Below, in pieces: positions 7,878 through 15,720 of a stretch of 53,069 bases of DNA (within the stretch, counting starts at the first letter, position 1; each line of letters opens with the position of its first letter). The position numbers and the translations under genes are program-made. Origin of the DNA: a virus. Where the stretch lies: IMG/VR virus record IMGVR_UViG_3300008267_000065, positions 1 to 53,069 of that record; one strand, written 5' to 3'. The notes under the pieces were generated by a model. That model ran no database searches and was not told the origin of the DNA. It was given only the letters and a program-made list of their open reading frames with translations.

Positions 7878-8216
7878 ATGCAAAAAGATATAAATTATTT
7901 ACAAGCATTAGAAAAAGCCGTTAGAGAAAAATATGGCGATCTTGCCACTATGAACCCAAAACATTTTTGGGATGACAATAAAGAAAAAAGTTACATAGAA
8001 GAAACAAAATTAGTAGCAAAACGTGAATACAAATCAGACGAATCAAAAGAAAAAGTTGAAGTAGAAGGAATATTAGTTTCTAAAAAAGTTATGGGTATCT
8101 CAATAGATAGAACTTGTAAACATTGTGGAATTTACTCTTTTAGAAAAGAAGATGATGTTTACTTAAATAAGTTTAAATGCTGCTATAAATGTTATGTTTT
8201 GAAAGAGGAAAAATAA
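7878..8216 (+). CDS. Hypothetical protein with C-terminal zinc ribbon
   Basis: This 112-residue protein has a charged helical N-terminal half and a probable C-terminal zinc ribbon: C80-x2-C83 in 'CKHCG' and C101/C102-x2/3-C105 in 'CCYKC'. The motif 'PKHFWDDN' near residue 30 is distinctive, but I do not recognise the family. It ends immediately before the next gene with no gap and lies just upstream of the terminase. It could be a DNA-binding accessory or a regulator of late functions, but nothing in the sequence decides this. Confidence 0.6.
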   Translation: MQKDINYLQALEKAVREKYGDLATMNPKHFWDDNKEKSYIEETKLVAKREYKSDESKEKVEVEGILVSKKVMGISIDRTCKHCGIYSFRKEDDVYLNKFKCCYKCYVLKEEK

Positions 8217-8717
8217 ATGGCTGATGTAATGTCGGTAGTAAATGGAATTTCACAAGCCGTAGCAAATAAGCACCATGGAAGTGGTGCAAAAATTGGTTTA
8301 CGACGAGAAACAGAAGAATTAGTACAAGGTGTTTCACTATACGATGGGCGTGTAATGGATGGATTCGGAATTCAGATCATGAACGATCATCTTATTATTA
8401 GATACAATAGTGAAGTTCCATTATGTGATATACATGATAAAAATTTTGAAACAGAGATGAGAAGAACAATGAAAGATATTTCTTCTTTTATCAAAGACGA
8501 ATACAAGAAGGTAACACGCGAAACATTACGCTTAACCGAGTATGGTGATATTGATATCTTAGTACAAACTGTCAATCGTAGAACTGGTCTTGTAACTGCA
8601 TCTCAAAAATATGAGATAGGTAACTTAAAAGATATCAAGGTTCAAAAGAAGATGGAAGCTGAAGAAGCTGAATTTGAGGATATTGCCAAACGTTGGTATA
8701 TGAATGTTAGAAAATAA
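8217..8717 (+). CDS. Conserved-looking hypothetical protein upstream of terminase
   Basis: This 166-residue protein has an N-terminal segment 'VNGISQAVANKHHG', a mixed alpha/beta centre ('GFGIQIMNDHLIIRYNSEVPL') and a charged helical C-terminus ending 'DIAKRWYMNVRK'. It starts directly at the previous stop and ends 11 bases before the large terminase gene. In T4 the position before gp17 is held by gp16, the small terminase. I see no clear helix-turn-helix or coiled-coil multimerisation motif, so I do not call it gp16. A structural or packaging role is suggested by context only. Confidence 0.6.
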   Translation: MADVMSVVNGISQAVANKHHGSGAKIGLRRETEELVQGVSLYDGRVMDGFGIQIMNDHLIIRYNSEVPLCDIHDKNFETEMRRTMKDISSFIKDEYKKVTRETLRLTEYGDIDILVQTVNRRTGLVTASQKYEIGNLKDIKVQKKMEAEEAEFEDIAKRWYMNVRK

Positions 8718-8728
8718 GAGAGTTTTAA

Positions 8729-10306
8729 ATGTCGTATGAGTTATCTAAGCAGGAGATTACAAAAGAAATATTAAGATGCGGAAAAGATCCGGCATACTTC
8801 TTAGATAACTATGCAAGAATTACTCACCAAGAACGAGGAATAATTCCATTTAAAACTTTTGACTTTCAAAAAGAACTACTTAAAGACTTTCACGACTACA
8901 GATATAACATAATATTAAAAGCCAGACAGCTAGGTATTTCTACCATAGTGTCTGGCTATATTTCTTGGATGATGTTATTTCACAAGGAAAAAAATGTTCT
9001 TGTTATGGCTACAAAATTGCTTACTGCGATTGAAATAGTTGACAAAGTAAGAGACATCATTGAATCAATTCCTAATTGGCTAAAAATAGCAACTGTTTTA
9101 ACAAATAACAAAACTAAATTTGAATTAAGTAATGGTTCAAAGATTCAAGGTGTTCCAACATCAAAGGATGCTGGTCGTGGTCAAGCACTTTCGCTTCTTG
9201 TTATAGATGAAGCTGCCCACGTTGATGATATGGATGATTTATGGACTGGTTTGTTACCAACCATTTCAACTGGTGGTCGGTGTATCGCCCTATCAACCCC
9301 TAACGGCGTTGGTAATTGGTTTCATAAAACTTATATAGAAGCAGAGAGCCACGGTAACAATTTTAAATGTTCCAAACTACACTGGAGTGTGCATCCAGAG
9401 TATACTCAATCTTGGTTTGATAATATGACGAAGAATATGTCTCGTCAAAAAATAGCTCAAGAATTTGAATGTAACTTTAACGCATCAGGTGAAACAGTAA
9501 TTGCTGCTCAAGACATTGATAGAATGAAAAAAAATATCAAGGAGCCAAAGTATAAAACTTGGGTAGATAGAAATTATTATGTTTGGGAGGAATTCAAAAA
9601 TGACGGTTCTTATGTACTCTCTGCTGACGTTGCAAGGGGTGATGGGCGGGATTTTTCTGTATTCCACGTTATCAATGTTAGGACGATGGAACAAGTCGCA
9701 GAATACCAAGGAAAAGTAGATCTTGATAATTTTGCAAAATTGTTAACTGATGTTGGTCGTGAATATGGTAACTGCATGGTAGTTGTTGAAAATAACAACG
9801 TTGGATTTGCAGTGCTGACTAAATTAATAGATATGGGATACCCAAACGTATTCTATTCTACAAAAGCATCACACGATTTCATAGATTCTACGGCAGCGAT
9901 ATATTCCAGTAATTCTATTCCTGGTTTCTCAACAACAATGAAAACCAGACCTCTTATAATTGCAAAATTGGAGGAGTTTATAAGAAACAAACTATTAATA
10001 ATAAACTCACAAAGACTAATTAATGAATTAGATACATTTGTGTGGCATAATGGTAAACCAGAGGCACAAAAAGGCTATAATGATGACTTAGTAATGGCTA
10101 TGGCTATCGCTTGTTGGGTTCGTGATACAACTCTTATTAACAACGACAGAAATATAGAGTATTCTAAGGCGTTGCTTGGAGCAATATCTACAAGTAGACA
10201 AGTTTTTAACTCTACAATAAAAGGTATGCAAGGACACACTAGACAACAGGAATTATCCGACCAAGCAAAGATATATAGAGACTTTTCGTGGGTTATAAAA
10301 GGTTAA
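8729..10306 (+). CDS. gp17: Terminase large subunit, gp17-like
   Basis: This 525-residue protein has both terminase domains. In the N-terminal ATPase, 'FDFQKELL' is the Q-motif region, 'KARQLGIST' (64-72) is the Walker A, 'LLVIDEAAH' (156-164) is Walker B with the catalytic glutamate, and 'ALSTPNG' is the coupling motif. The C-terminal RNase H-fold nuclease shows 'SADVARGDGRDFS' with acidic metal ligands, 'VVVENNN' and 'KGYNDDLVMAMA'. It packages DNA through the portal using ATP and cuts concatemers at headful. Length is somewhat below T4 gp17 (610). It lies 3 bases upstream of the portal gene, so motor and portal are co-expressed. Confidence 0.95.
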   Translation: MSYELSKQEITKEILRCGKDPAYFLDNYARITHQERGIIPFKTFDFQKELLKDFHDYRYNIILKARQLGISTIVSGYISWMMLFHKEKNVLVMATKLLTAIEIVDKVRDIIESIPNWLKIATVLTNNKTKFELSNGSKIQGVPTSKDAGRGQALSLLVIDEAAHVDDMDDLWTGLLPTISTGGRCIALSTPNGVGNWFHKTYIEAESHGNNFKCSKLHWSVHPEYTQSWFDNMTKNMSRQKIAQEFECNFNASGETVIAAQDIDRMKKNIKEPKYKTWVDRNYYVWEEFKNDGSYVLSADVARGDGRDFSVFHVINVRTMEQVAEYQGKVDLDNFAKLLTDVGREYGNCMVVVENNNVGFAVLTKLIDMGYPNVFYSTKASHDFIDSTAAIYSSNSIPGFSTTMKTRPLIIAKLEEFIRNKLLIINSQRLINELDTFVWHNGKPEAQKGYNDDLVMAMAIACWVRDTTLINNDRNIEYSKALLGAISTSRQVFNSTIKGMQGHTRQQELSDQAKIYRDFSWVIKG

Positions 10307-10309
10307 AAA

Positions 10310-12295
10310 ATGGCAAATAATAAAAATTCGCGCAATCCAATACAAGCTGGTGAAAGAAGAAATCCAAGAAATGAAGAATCACCACTTTATTCTGGTCTAA
10401 CAAGACTATTCTCAGGTCCACTAGCTAATTTTAAATCCACATCACAGCTAAGATATAAAAGAAGAGACCTTGATCGCTTTAAATTTACGTCTGTAAGCGG
10501 CCAAAGCTTCAAGAAAAAAAGCTATAACCCATTTGAGTCAATTCAAAGCAACATAATGGCAAATCAGAGTCGTGCAGAGCGATATTCTGATTTTGATCAA
10601 ATGGAGTTCATGCCCGAATTGGCATCAGCACTAGATATTTATGCTGATGAAATGACAACAAGCAACCATTTCAGAAAAGTTGTAAACATAGAATCACAAA
10701 ATGATGAAATAAAACAAATTTTACACACACTATTCTACACAACATTAAATGTAGAATCAAACTTATTTGGTTGGTGCCGTACAATGTGTAAGTTTGGTGA
10801 TTTTTTCATGTATCTTGATATTGACGAGCAACTTGGTGTTAAAAGTGTTTTAGGTTTACCTTCGCCAGAAGTTGAACGTCTTGAAGGACAAGACGAAACA
10901 AATCCAAACTACGTACAATTTCAATGGAATAGTGCTGGCATGACTTTTGAGTCGTGGCAAATAGCACACTTTCGTATTCTTGGACAAGATAAGTATGCAC
11001 CATATGGAACTTCTATCTTAGAACCAGCTAGACGCATCTGGAGACAGCTACAACTCATGGAAGATGCTATGATGGCATATCGTGTTGTAAGAAGCCCAGA
11101 AAGAAGAGTATTCTATCTTGATGTTGGAAATACTCCTCCACAAGAAACAGAACAATTGATGCAACGTTTTATTACAAACATGAAACGTAATCAAATTGTT
11201 GATCCACAAACAGGTCGAGTCGATCTTCGCTATAATCCAATGAGTATTGATGAAGATTATTATATCCCTGTTCGCGGCAATCAAAGCGCCACAAAAATTG
11301 AAAATCTACCAGGTGGTCAATTCACTAGTGCAATTGATGACGTTAAATATCTAAGAGATAAGCTATTTTCTGCTATTAAAGTTCCACAATCTTATCTTGC
11401 CCGTGGAGAAAATGCAACAGAAGATAAAAGCACTCTTGCTCAAAAAGATATAAGATTTGCAAGAACAATTCAAAGACTACAAAAAACAATCGTTGAAGAA
11501 TTAGAAAAAGTTGCGATGATTCATCTCTATACTCTTGGTTTTAGAAATGAAGATTTATTAAAGTTTAAAATAAAGTTAAACAATCCATCAAGAATTGCAG
11601 AACTACAAGAAATAGAACATTTTAAGGCACAATTAGAGATTGCTGCATCAGCTAAAGAACAGGGATTCAGTAAGAGATGGGTGTTTGATAATATATTTAA
11701 GATAAATGAAAGAGAACTTATAAGAAATCAAAGAGATCTTTTCTACGACACTCAATTTGCTAAAAACTTAGAAGCTGTACAACCAGAGCCACAACCAGGA
11801 ATGCCTGCTGGTGCAACTGGAGATGTTGGTGCTGATGCTGGTGGTGATATGGGCGGTGGCGGAGGTATTGGCAGCTCTCTAGATATGAGTGGAACAGAAG
11901 AAACGCCACCAGCTGGAGATACTGGTGAAACCCCAGAAGGTGGAGAAGGTGGCGGTGAAGAATCTTCGCTCTTAGCAGCTCCAGCTAAAAGAAAAGATGG
12001 ATCACATTTAACACCGGGTTCAAAAGGAAAATGGTATAAACCAGTATCTGCTGACCATCGTGGTGCTGGGGCGTTTTCAAGACACACCAAAAACACTCAC
12101 TCACCACAATCAGTTTTGGGAACCTCCAAGAGAAGTATTTTTGCAGGAAAAAGTGATCTAGATTCATTTGCAAGAGGCATTAGAGAACAAGTTGAAGATA
12201 ATTATGAAAAAGATGAAACTCTCTTACTAGATGTAGAGAATAAGTTACAGCTATTATCAAATTTCTTGGATAAGAAAAATAAAGGCGAGGAATAA
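10310..12295 (+). CDS. gp20: Portal vertex protein, gp20-like, with extended C-terminus
   Basis: This 661-residue protein matches the T4-type portal. The diagnostic stretches include 'DFDQMEFMPELASALDIYADE', 'RIWRQLQLMEDAMMAYRVVR', 'APERRVFYLDVGN'-like text ('SPERRVFYLDVGN'), 'LPGGQFTSAIDDVKYLRDKL' and 'KVPQSYLARGE'. A ring of this protein forms the DNA entry channel, nucleates head assembly and binds the terminase. It is longer than T4 gp20 (524). After about residue 500 it has a Gly/Glu/Pro-rich low-complexity linker (about 505-560) and a further globular tail starting 'PAKRKDGSHLTPGSKGK'. The tail is an unusual addition and may be a packaged or scaffold-contacting extension. Confidence 0.95.
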   Translation: MANNKNSRNPIQAGERRNPRNEESPLYSGLTRLFSGPLANFKSTSQLRYKRRDLDRFKFTSVSGQSFKKKSYNPFESIQSNIMANQSRAERYSDFDQMEFMPELASALDIYADEMTTSNHFRKVVNIESQNDEIKQILHTLFYTTLNVESNLFGWCRTMCKFGDFFMYLDIDEQLGVKSVLGLPSPEVERLEGQDETNPNYVQFQWNSAGMTFESWQIAHFRILGQDKYAPYGTSILEPARRIWRQLQLMEDAMMAYRVVRSPERRVFYLDVGNTPPQETEQLMQRFITNMKRNQIVDPQTGRVDLRYNPMSIDEDYYIPVRGNQSATKIENLPGGQFTSAIDDVKYLRDKLFSAIKVPQSYLARGENATEDKSTLAQKDIRFARTIQRLQKTIVEELEKVAMIHLYTLGFRNEDLLKFKIKLNNPSRIAELQEIEHFKAQLEIAASAKEQGFSKRWVFDNIFKINERELIRNQRDLFYDTQFAKNLEAVQPEPQPGMPAGATGDVGADAGGDMGGGGGIGSSLDMSGTEETPPAGDTGETPEGGEGGGEESSLLAAPAKRKDGSHLTPGSKGKWYKPVSADHRGAGAFSRHTKNTHSPQSVLGTSKRSIFAGKSDLDSFARGIREQVEDNYEKDETLLLDVENKLQLLSNFLDKKNKGEE

Positions 12296-12298
12296 AAC

Positions 12299-13108
12299 AT
12301 GTCACATAATAAGAAAAGAAATACCGCTTTTCTTTTTGAGGTTTTAACGAGAGAAGGCACAAAAGCTATCTTGAATAAAGATACAGTAAGAGCAAACTTT
12401 ATAAAAACAATGCTCCTTGACTTTTTTGGTCCAAGAACTGAAATGAAGCGTGAACTTGTGTTATATAAGTCACTGCAAAAAGAGTCAGTAGAAAAAGATA
12501 TTGCAGAAAAATACTTAAACGAAGTAAAGAATAGATATGAAAAACTCGATAAGAAGAAGATCTTTAATGAACAGTCTACCCTTATTGGTGTCATCAATAA
12601 GTATCTTGGTTCTAAAGTATATAACAATTTTGTTCCAAACTATAAAAATCTGGCTACGATAGCTCAGATGTTTAATGACAATACTCCAATAAAAGAAAAA
12701 ATATTATTAGAAAATAATGTAATTAAAGAAATTTCTAAAGTAGAAGAACAAAAACAAACTCTAAAGCCTGTAGATAATATACTATTTAAAACATTTGCTA
12801 GCAAATTTAATGAAAAATACTCTGAGTTATTGTCTGAACAAAAAGATCTATTATCTAGATTTGTAGGGTCTTTTGCTGATGATGGTTTAGAATTAAAAAT
12901 TTACTTAAACGAAGAGATTGAAAGACTAAAAGAGGGTGTTAGTCTTGCCAAAAAAGAAGAAAATATCTCTAGCGATATGCATATGCTAGAAAAAACTAGA
13001 AACGTTGAAGAATTTTTAAAAACATTCAAGGATGCAAAAGAAATAACTCACGATATGCTTGAAAAAATACTAAAAATTCAACAATTTGTGCATGAGGTAA
13101 GTAAATAA
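12299..13108 (+). CDS. Putative prohead-associated protein of unknown function
   Basis: This 269-residue, strongly helical and lysine/glutamate-rich protein begins 'MSHNKKRNTAFLFEVLTREG'. It lies between portal and protease, where T4 has its small core proteins gp67 and gp68. It contains several predicted coiled-coil stretches and several [IL]-x-E triplets that a gp21-type protease could cut. I do not recognise a specific family. It begins 3 bases after the portal gene, and its TAA shares one base with the ATG of the next gene. A role in the prohead core is inference from position and composition. Confidence 0.6.
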   Translation: MSHNKKRNTAFLFEVLTREGTKAILNKDTVRANFIKTMLLDFFGPRTEMKRELVLYKSLQKESVEKDIAEKYLNEVKNRYEKLDKKKIFNEQSTLIGVINKYLGSKVYNNFVPNYKNLATIAQMFNDNTPIKEKILLENNVIKEISKVEEQKQTLKPVDNILFKTFASKFNEKYSELLSEQKDLLSRFVGSFADDGLELKIYLNEEIERLKEGVSLAKKEENISSDMHMLEKTRNVEEFLKTFKDAKEITHDMLEKILKIQQFVHEVSK

Positions 13109-13632
13109 TGTTAAAGGTGAAAATAACAGATAAGGTAACAGGTGTAGAAAAAGAAATACAAATAGCAAAAACCCTATCTGGTGATTTTATTCTACGCGAA
13201 CATCCAGAGATAGACGTTATTGTTATGCCGTCTAAGCAAAAAATACTTGCTCTACCTAAAAGTTCTCAAAATGAATATGTATATAACACTCAAGAGGAAC
13301 TATTTAAGACACTTGTTAAAAAAGGCGTCATAGAGCCGCAAAACGTCGGCGGCGGAAATGTGTTTGGATCATTGCAAGCATTTTATCCACAAGAAGCTCC
13401 TGGTGGTGAAGATCCGCTACAGGTTGTAATATACAACATAGCTTCTTTTATAGAAGATGAGCGACCAATAGTTGCTTATCAAAAAGCTTACGAAGATGAG
13501 TTAGAAAAAGCTCTAGTTGAACCAGATACAGAAGACTCTACAGAGTTGGGTGAAGTGCCACAAGATACATTTAAGGGTTCAATACCTAAATATGGATTCC
13601 CGGCCAGAGGAATTTATCGTTATAATTACTAG
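13108..13632 (+). CDS. Hypothetical protein in the head gene cluster
   Basis: This 174-residue protein has a beta-rich N-terminus ('MLKVKITDKVTGVEKEIQIA', 'GDFILREHPEIDVIVMPSKQ'), a Gly-rich loop ('NVGGGNVFGS') and an acidic C-terminal half ending in the aromatic 'GFPARGIYRYNY'. Residues 60-85 look like a helix. It overlaps the stop of the upstream gene by one base (TAATG), which indicates translational coupling. No known domain is recognised. It probably takes part in head assembly by position, but this cannot be shown from the sequence. Confidence 0.6.
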   Translation: MLKVKITDKVTGVEKEIQIAKTLSGDFILREHPEIDVIVMPSKQKILALPKSSQNEYVYNTQEELFKTLVKKGVIEPQNVGGGNVFGSLQAFYPQEAPGGEDPLQVVIYNIASFIEDERPIVAYQKAYEDELEKALVEPDTEDSTELGEVPQDTFKGSIPKYGFPARGIYRYNY

Positions 13633-13642
13633 GAGAAAATAG

Positions 13643-14263
13643 ATGAAAGTTACAAAAGATCATTTAGAAAATTTAATCAAAGAAGAAATAGAAAAAATGC
13701 AAGAATCTGGTGAATTGGACGAATTTAGTAATCCTTTTGCTGGTGTTGGTACAGGATTAGGTAGGACTTTTTCCGGGATGGCACAAAATTTTAGAAGAGG
13801 TCGTGTTAGTAAAAAGCTAACAAATGCTGTACAACAATTAGTAAAACAAAATAATGAGATGAAAACAACCTTGCAACAGCTAAGACAGGAAGCTGCAGCC
13901 GCTAATGTACAGATGCCAAAACAAATGAGAGAAGATATAAAAAATTTAATAAATCACATGAATAAATCTGCTCCGCTTGTTAGTACTTTGCAAAAAAGTA
14001 TAGCCGCAGAAGCAAGTGGAAAGGCTTACTCTCAACAACCCACAGCCACATCAAATCCCCGCCCAGCTCAAACAGCACAAACACCTTCAACACAACCAAC
14101 AACTCCGCAAGCTCAAGCACCAGCAGCAGCTTCACGACCACCGGCCAAACGAACCGCGGCGGCAACGCAAGTTGATAGAACCCAAACGCCAAAGAAAACT
14201 CGATCCAGTATTCCACCAAGAGACGATGAACAAGGGTTAGACGAACTTCCAACAGCTCCATGA
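13643..14263 (+). CDS. N-terminally tagged head protein with coiled coil and Pro/Ala/Thr-rich tail
   Basis: This 206-residue protein starts 'MKVTKDHLENLIKEEIEKM', a member of the tag family with an I-K-E triplet, and AGGAGA lies upstream of the ATG. After the tag come a Gly-rich region ('FAGVGTGLGRTFSGM'), a basic patch, a coiled coil (about 60-115) and a long low-complexity Pro/Gln/Ala/Thr tail (about 130-190) ending 'GLDELPTAP'. It sits inside the head cluster, directly upstream of the membrane protein and gp21. Its composition and the tag fit a cleavable internal head or core protein. Its stop overlaps the next ATG (ATGA). Confidence 0.65.
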   Translation: MKVTKDHLENLIKEEIEKMQESGELDEFSNPFAGVGTGLGRTFSGMAQNFRRGRVSKKLTNAVQQLVKQNNEMKTTLQQLRQEAAAANVQMPKQMREDIKNLINHMNKSAPLVSTLQKSIAAEASGKAYSQQPTATSNPRPAQTAQTPSTQPTTPQAQAPAAASRPPAKRTAAATQVDRTQTPKKTRSSIPPRDDEQGLDELPTAP

Positions 14264-14535
14264 TAAATTTAATAAGCTTCATATTAGCGTGTTACGGTAT
14301 GACCATGATTTTGGTCTATGGTAAAATTTTTAATCCCATAAGACCAACATCTGGATTTTTTGGTGATTTGCTAAAATGTACTATGTGTACTGGATTTTGG
14401 GTTGGAATATTTAACTGGATGTTTATGACAGTAGATTTTAACTTGCTAACAGCAGGTTTTATTAGTTCAGGAGCATCCTACTTTTTAAGCAAGATTGTTG
14501 ATGATGACGGTATACTATTTAAGGCAAAAAGATGA
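14260..14535 (+). CDS. Small membrane protein with CxxC, DUF1360-like
   Basis: This 91-residue protein has three hydrophobic segments: 'LISFILACYGMTMILVYG', 'GFWVGIFNWMFMTV' and 'LLTAGFISSGASYFLSKI'. Between the first two lies 'LLKCTMCTGFWVG', resembling the conserved C-x2-C-x-G-[FY]-W-x-G motif of the DUF1360 family of small membrane proteins that I recall from phages and bacteria. It is encoded by an ATGA overlap with the tagged protein and would be made together with head proteins. T4 heads assemble on the inner membrane, so a prohead-anchoring role is possible but unproven. Confidence 0.6.
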   Translation: MINLISFILACYGMTMILVYGKIFNPIRPTSGFFGDLLKCTMCTGFWVGIFNWMFMTVDFNLLTAGFISSGASYFLSKIVDDDGILFKAKR

Positions 14536-14571
14536 AAACAACACTAATTATCAGAAAGCGAGGTGATAAAC

Positions 14572-14649
14572 ATGAGAAATACACAAGAAATTACTTTTGT
14601 ACGTAGATACATGTTGCAACCAGTTCGTCGCTGCTGCAACGGATCTTGA
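14572..14649 (+). CDS. 25-residue mini-ORF with strong ribosome binding site
   Basis: An ATG at 14572 follows GAGGTG by six bases, one of the best Shine-Dalgarno matches in the window, and opens a 25-codon frame ending in TGA. The peptide is basic and ends 'VRRCCNGS', with two adjacent cysteines. A strong hairpin follows at once and then the gp21 gene. This could be a leader peptide that controls gp21 translation or a tiny independent protein. A 24-codon ORF from ATG 14532, overlapping the previous stop in another frame, is an alternative. Composition cannot prove coding at this length. Confidence 0.35.
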   Translation: MRNTQEITFVRRYMLQPVRRCCNGS

Positions 14650-14650
14650 A

Positions 14651-14685
14651 TATAGCCCACCTGACTAAAAATCGGGTGGGCTATA
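14651..14685 (+). other. Strong RNA hairpin in the leader of gp21
   Basis: TATAGCCCACC (14651-14661) pairs perfectly with GGTGGGCTATA (14675-14685). With one G-U pair and two more pairs inside, the stem reaches 14 bp with a 7-base loop. No T-run follows, so it does not look like an intrinsic terminator. It begins two bases after the mini-ORF stop and ends 20 bases before the gp21 ATG. Confidence 0.6.
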
Positions 14686-14705
14686 ACCTATAAGAGTGTA
14701 AAAAA

Positions 14706-15311
14706 ATGTCAAAACAGTTATTAAGAGAATTTTATGAATTATGTGAAGGTGGCTTTTGCGCTGATCTTTTAACAGAAGATGAAAAAAGATTGGTTAAAGA
14801 GGGCGTTGTTATATTAACTGGTGTTATGCAAAAAGCAGATCACCTAAATGGCAACGGAAGAATTTATCCAGAAAACATACTTCGTAGAGAAGTTCATAAT
14901 TATGAAAAATTAGTTGAAGATCGCCGTGCATTAGGTGAATTAGACCATCCAGATGATAGCGTCATAAACTTAAAAAATGCATCCCATATTGTTACAAAAG
15001 TATGGTGGGATGGAAATAATGTTATGGGTAAGGTAAGAGTATTAGACACTCCTTCTGGAAATATTCTTAAATCACTTGTAAAAAGCGGTGTAAAATTAGG
15101 TATAAGCTCAAGAGGATTAGGATCTACTCGCAAACAAGAAGGAAAAACAATAGTTGAAGATGATTTTCAACTTATTTGTTTTGATTTCGTTCAAGAACCA
15201 AGTACTCCCGGCGCTTTTATGATGAGTGAAGGCAAAGTGAGAAAGACAGAAGAAGTATTCAGCAAAGCTGATAGATTAAATCGTTTATTAAATGATATAG
15301 TGAGAAAATAA
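14706..15311 (+). CDS. gp21: Prohead core protease, gp21-like
   Basis: This 201-residue protein is a herpesvirus-type serine protease of the T4 gp21 family. Landmarks are 'LNGNGRIYPENIL', catalytic H81 in 'GELDHPDD', the serine in 'GISSRGLGS' (S134/S135), and 'FDFVQEPSTPGA'. The N-terminal 'LLREFYEL' could itself be a self-cleavage site. The enzyme matures the prohead by cutting scaffold, major capsid protein and internal proteins, in T4 after [IL]-x-E. Candidate substrates with that triplet here are gp23 (E61), gp22 and the tagged proteins. The leader contains a mini-ORF and a strong hairpin, hinting at post-transcriptional control. Confidence 0.93.
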   Translation: MSKQLLREFYELCEGGFCADLLTEDEKRLVKEGVVILTGVMQKADHLNGNGRIYPENILRREVHNYEKLVEDRRALGELDHPDDSVINLKNASHIVTKVWWDGNNVMGKVRVLDTPSGNILKSLVKSGVKLGISSRGLGSTRKQEGKTIVEDDFQLICFDFVQEPSTPGAFMMSEGKVRKTEEVFSKADRLNRLLNDIVRK

Positions 15312-15312
15312 A

Positions 15313-15708
15313 ATGGCAAATAACTATTATACAATTCAACCAGGTATCAGCAGTGTTGGTTCCTATCAAATGTCTGGAATTCCATGGGCTAGCTCATCTG
15401 TTGCTCCTGCAAATTCTTCCGAACCTTTAAAGATTGAATTTCCTTATGTAAGCAAGTTTGTTGTTATTAAAAACACAAACCCAACATCAGTAAATTTGCG
15501 AGTCGGATTCAGCGCAGAGGGTGTTAAAACAGATAACTACTTTTTGTTAAGCAAGGGTGAATCATTTGAAGGTGATTTAAGAGTTACTCAGCTATTTTTA
15601 CTTTCAGACAATTCTTCTCAAGTATCTGCTTCAATTGTAGCTGGTTTAACAGGAATTGATGCAAGTAATCTACCAAACAGCTGGTCCGGTTCAGCTGGTG
15701 TAGGCTAA
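15313..15708 (+). CDS. Virion structural protein, possible decoration protein
   Basis: This 131-residue beta-rich protein starts 'MANNYYTIQPGISSVGSYQMSG' and continues with 'KIEFPYVSKFVVIKNT', 'LRVGFS' and 'ESFEGDLRVTQLFLLSDN'. The 'PGISxVGSYQxSG' opening followed by a beta-sandwich is a pattern I recall from marine T4-like phage structural proteins encoded beside the head genes. It lies directly behind gp21 and ahead of a fibre-like gene. It could be a head decoration or a short fibre base; the exact place in the virion is unknown. Confidence 0.6.
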   Translation: MANNYYTIQPGISSVGSYQMSGIPWASSSVAPANSSEPLKIEFPYVSKFVVIKNTNPTSVNLRVGFSAEGVKTDNYFLLSKGESFEGDLRVTQLFLLSDNSSQVSASIVAGLTGIDASNLPNSWSGSAGVG

Positions 15709-15720
15709 GGAAATAAATAG

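Noticed and set aside
8217-8717. Small terminase gp16
   Set aside because: Position fits, but no DNA-binding or multimerisation motif typical of small terminases is visible.
14532-14606. 24-codon ORF starting at the ATGA of the membrane protein gene
   Set aside because: Coupling is possible, but it overlaps the better-initiated mini-ORF at 14572 in another frame and has no further support.
14651-14685. Hairpin before gp21 as an intrinsic terminator
   Set aside because: The stem is strong but no T-run follows, so I list it only as a leader hairpin.
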